DNA from: CADCVW01 sp035644935
GTDB lineage: Bacteria; Pseudomonadota; Alphaproteobacteria; Sphingomonadales; Sphingomonadaceae
DNA: 42,715 nucleotides
Assembly (NCBI GenBank): GCA_035644935.1
Contig: DASQNO010000006.1
Location: 1-42,715, forward strand
Reading direction: 5' to 3'
Shown: positions 42,023-42,715 of the stretch, one piece after another
Position numbering within the stretch: position 1 is the first letter of the stretch
Layout: each line of letters begins with the position of its first letter
The notes under the pieces: model-generated
Databases searched by the model: none
What the model saw: only the letters and a program-made list of their open reading frames with translations
What the model was told of the DNA's origin: nothing
Made by a program: the position numbers and the translations under genes

Positions 42023-42715
42023 TCACAGCGACGCCAGGTCGATGACGAAGCGGTACTTCACGTCGCTTCTGACCATGCGGTCGTAGGCCGCGTCGATCTC
42101 GTCCATGCGGATCGTCTCGATGTCGGAGACGATGCCGTGCTGGCTGCAGAAATCGAGCATCTCCTGCGTTTCGTCGATGCCGCCGATCAGCGATCCGGCC
42201 AGGTTGCGGCGCTTGGAGATGAGGTTGCCGATCGAAGGGCTGGGGTGCGGTTCCTCCGGCACGCCCAGCATGCACATCGTGCCGTCGCGTTTCAGCAGGT
42301 TCAGGAACTGGTCGAGGTCGTGCTTTGCGGACACCGAGTTCAGAATGAAGTCGAAGCTGCCGCGGTGCGCCTTCATTTCGTCCCGGTTCTTCGACACGAC
42401 GACCACGTCGGCGCCGAGCGCCCGGGCGTCATCGCGCTTGGACTCGGACGTCGTGAAGGCGACGACGTGCGCGCCCATCGCGTGGGCGAGCTTGATGCCC
42501 ATGTGGCCGAGCCCGCCGATGCCGACGACGCCGACCTTCTTGCCGGGGCCGACGTTCCAGTGGCGAAGCGGCGAGTAAGTGGTGATGCCGGCGCACAGCA
42601 GCGGCGCGACGGCGGCGAGCTGGTCTTCGGGATGGTCGATGCGCAGCACGAATTCCTCGCGCACGACGATCGCCTTGGCATAGCCGCCGTAGGTGTTCTC
42701 GCCGGTGACCTTGTC
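42023..42715 (-). CDS. Zinc-type NAD(P)-dependent alcohol dehydrogenase, C-terminal part
   Basis: Partial: the gene continues beyond the right edge, with at least 230 residues visible. The medium-chain dehydrogenase Rossmann fold shows GPGKKVGVVGIGGLGHMGIK (GxGGLG), preceded by APLLCAGITTYSPLRHWNV with the cysteine typical of YahK/cinnamyl-alcohol dehydrogenase relatives. FILNSVSAKHDLDQFLNLLK and SLIGGIDETQEMLDFC follow. It probably reduces aldehydes using NADPH. The substrate-binding and zinc-binding N-terminal part lies outside the window. Confidence 0.92.
   Translation of the reverse strand, partial: DKVTGENTYGGYAKAIVVREEFVLRIDHPEDQLAAVAPLLCAGITTYSPLRHWNVGPGKKVGVVGIGGLGHMGIKLAHAMGAHVVAFTTSESKRDDARALGADVVVVSKNRDEMKAHRGSFDFILNSVSAKHDLDQFLNLLKRDGTMCMLGVPEEPHPSPSIGNLISKRRNLAGSLIGGIDETQEMLDFCSQHGIVSDIETIRMDEIDAAYDRMVRSDVKYRFVIDLASL

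Overview
The window is high-GC chromosomal DNA that looks like an alphaproteobacterium of the Sphingomonadaceae (Sphingomonas or a close relative). This is inferred from gene content, a GGAAC-N16-CGTT (EcfG-type) promoter, DUF6894 and WGxxGxxG proteins, and palindromic repeats of the kind sphingomonads carry, one of them read in-frame inside a protein. No rRNA, tRNA or CRISPR array was seen.

Region 1 (1-2065) is a mobile-element scar: the first codons of a transposase at the left edge, then a complete IS3-family element (519-1785) abutting the C-terminal remnant of a SRAP (YedK/HMCES-like) gene whose N-terminal half is missing.

Region 2 (2177-7711) is the most interesting part. Two adjacent small minus-strand genes (2577-2735 and 2385-2546) encode peptides with textbook double-glycine leaders (LSEQELENVSGG and LSFDELEAVSGG). 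They are followed by an overlapping one-helix membrane protein (2246-2392, candidate immunity protein) and a hairpin. A divergent LysR regulator follows, then a C39-peptidase ABC exporter and an HlyD-type adaptor. Together these form a candidate two-peptide bacteriocin/microcin locus with its own maturation and secretion machinery. A small HMA (metal-binding) ORF and a possibly decayed membrane ORF lie beyond it.

Region 3 (8820-23523) is core metabolism on the plus strand: PEP carboxylase, pterin dehydratase, a glutathione transferase, an enoyl-CoA hydratase, and a nearly complete propionyl-CoA to succinyl-CoA module (pccB, methylmalonyl-CoA epimerase, methylmalonyl-CoA mutase, biotin synthase, pccA). 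Several small membrane proteins and a DUF3445 protein are embedded, and a YihY/BrkB membrane protein follows. Propionyl-CoA carboxylase makes methylmalonyl-CoA, the epimerase and the B12 mutase convert it to succinyl-CoA, and BioB supplies the biotin cofactor. A palindromic element occurs twice here, once between genes and once in-frame inside the mutase.

Region 4 (23546-35576): a WGxxGxxG protein behind an EcfG-like promoter, a GH5-like hydrolase, an ECF sigma/anti-sigma pair followed by a fasciclin lipoprotein, a 1676-residue hybrid histidine kinase, CorA and a RhlE-type DEAD-box helicase with a strong terminator.

Region 5 (35577-42715) begins as an accessory patch: small hypothetical genes, one apparently frameshifted, and two broken copies of the 3' end of a retropepsin-like protease gene beside the intact gene. 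It then continues with a UPF0178 protein, a DbpA-like helicase, a GreA/GreB-family protein and a partial zinc alcohol dehydrogenase, separated by several intergenic palindromic repeats.
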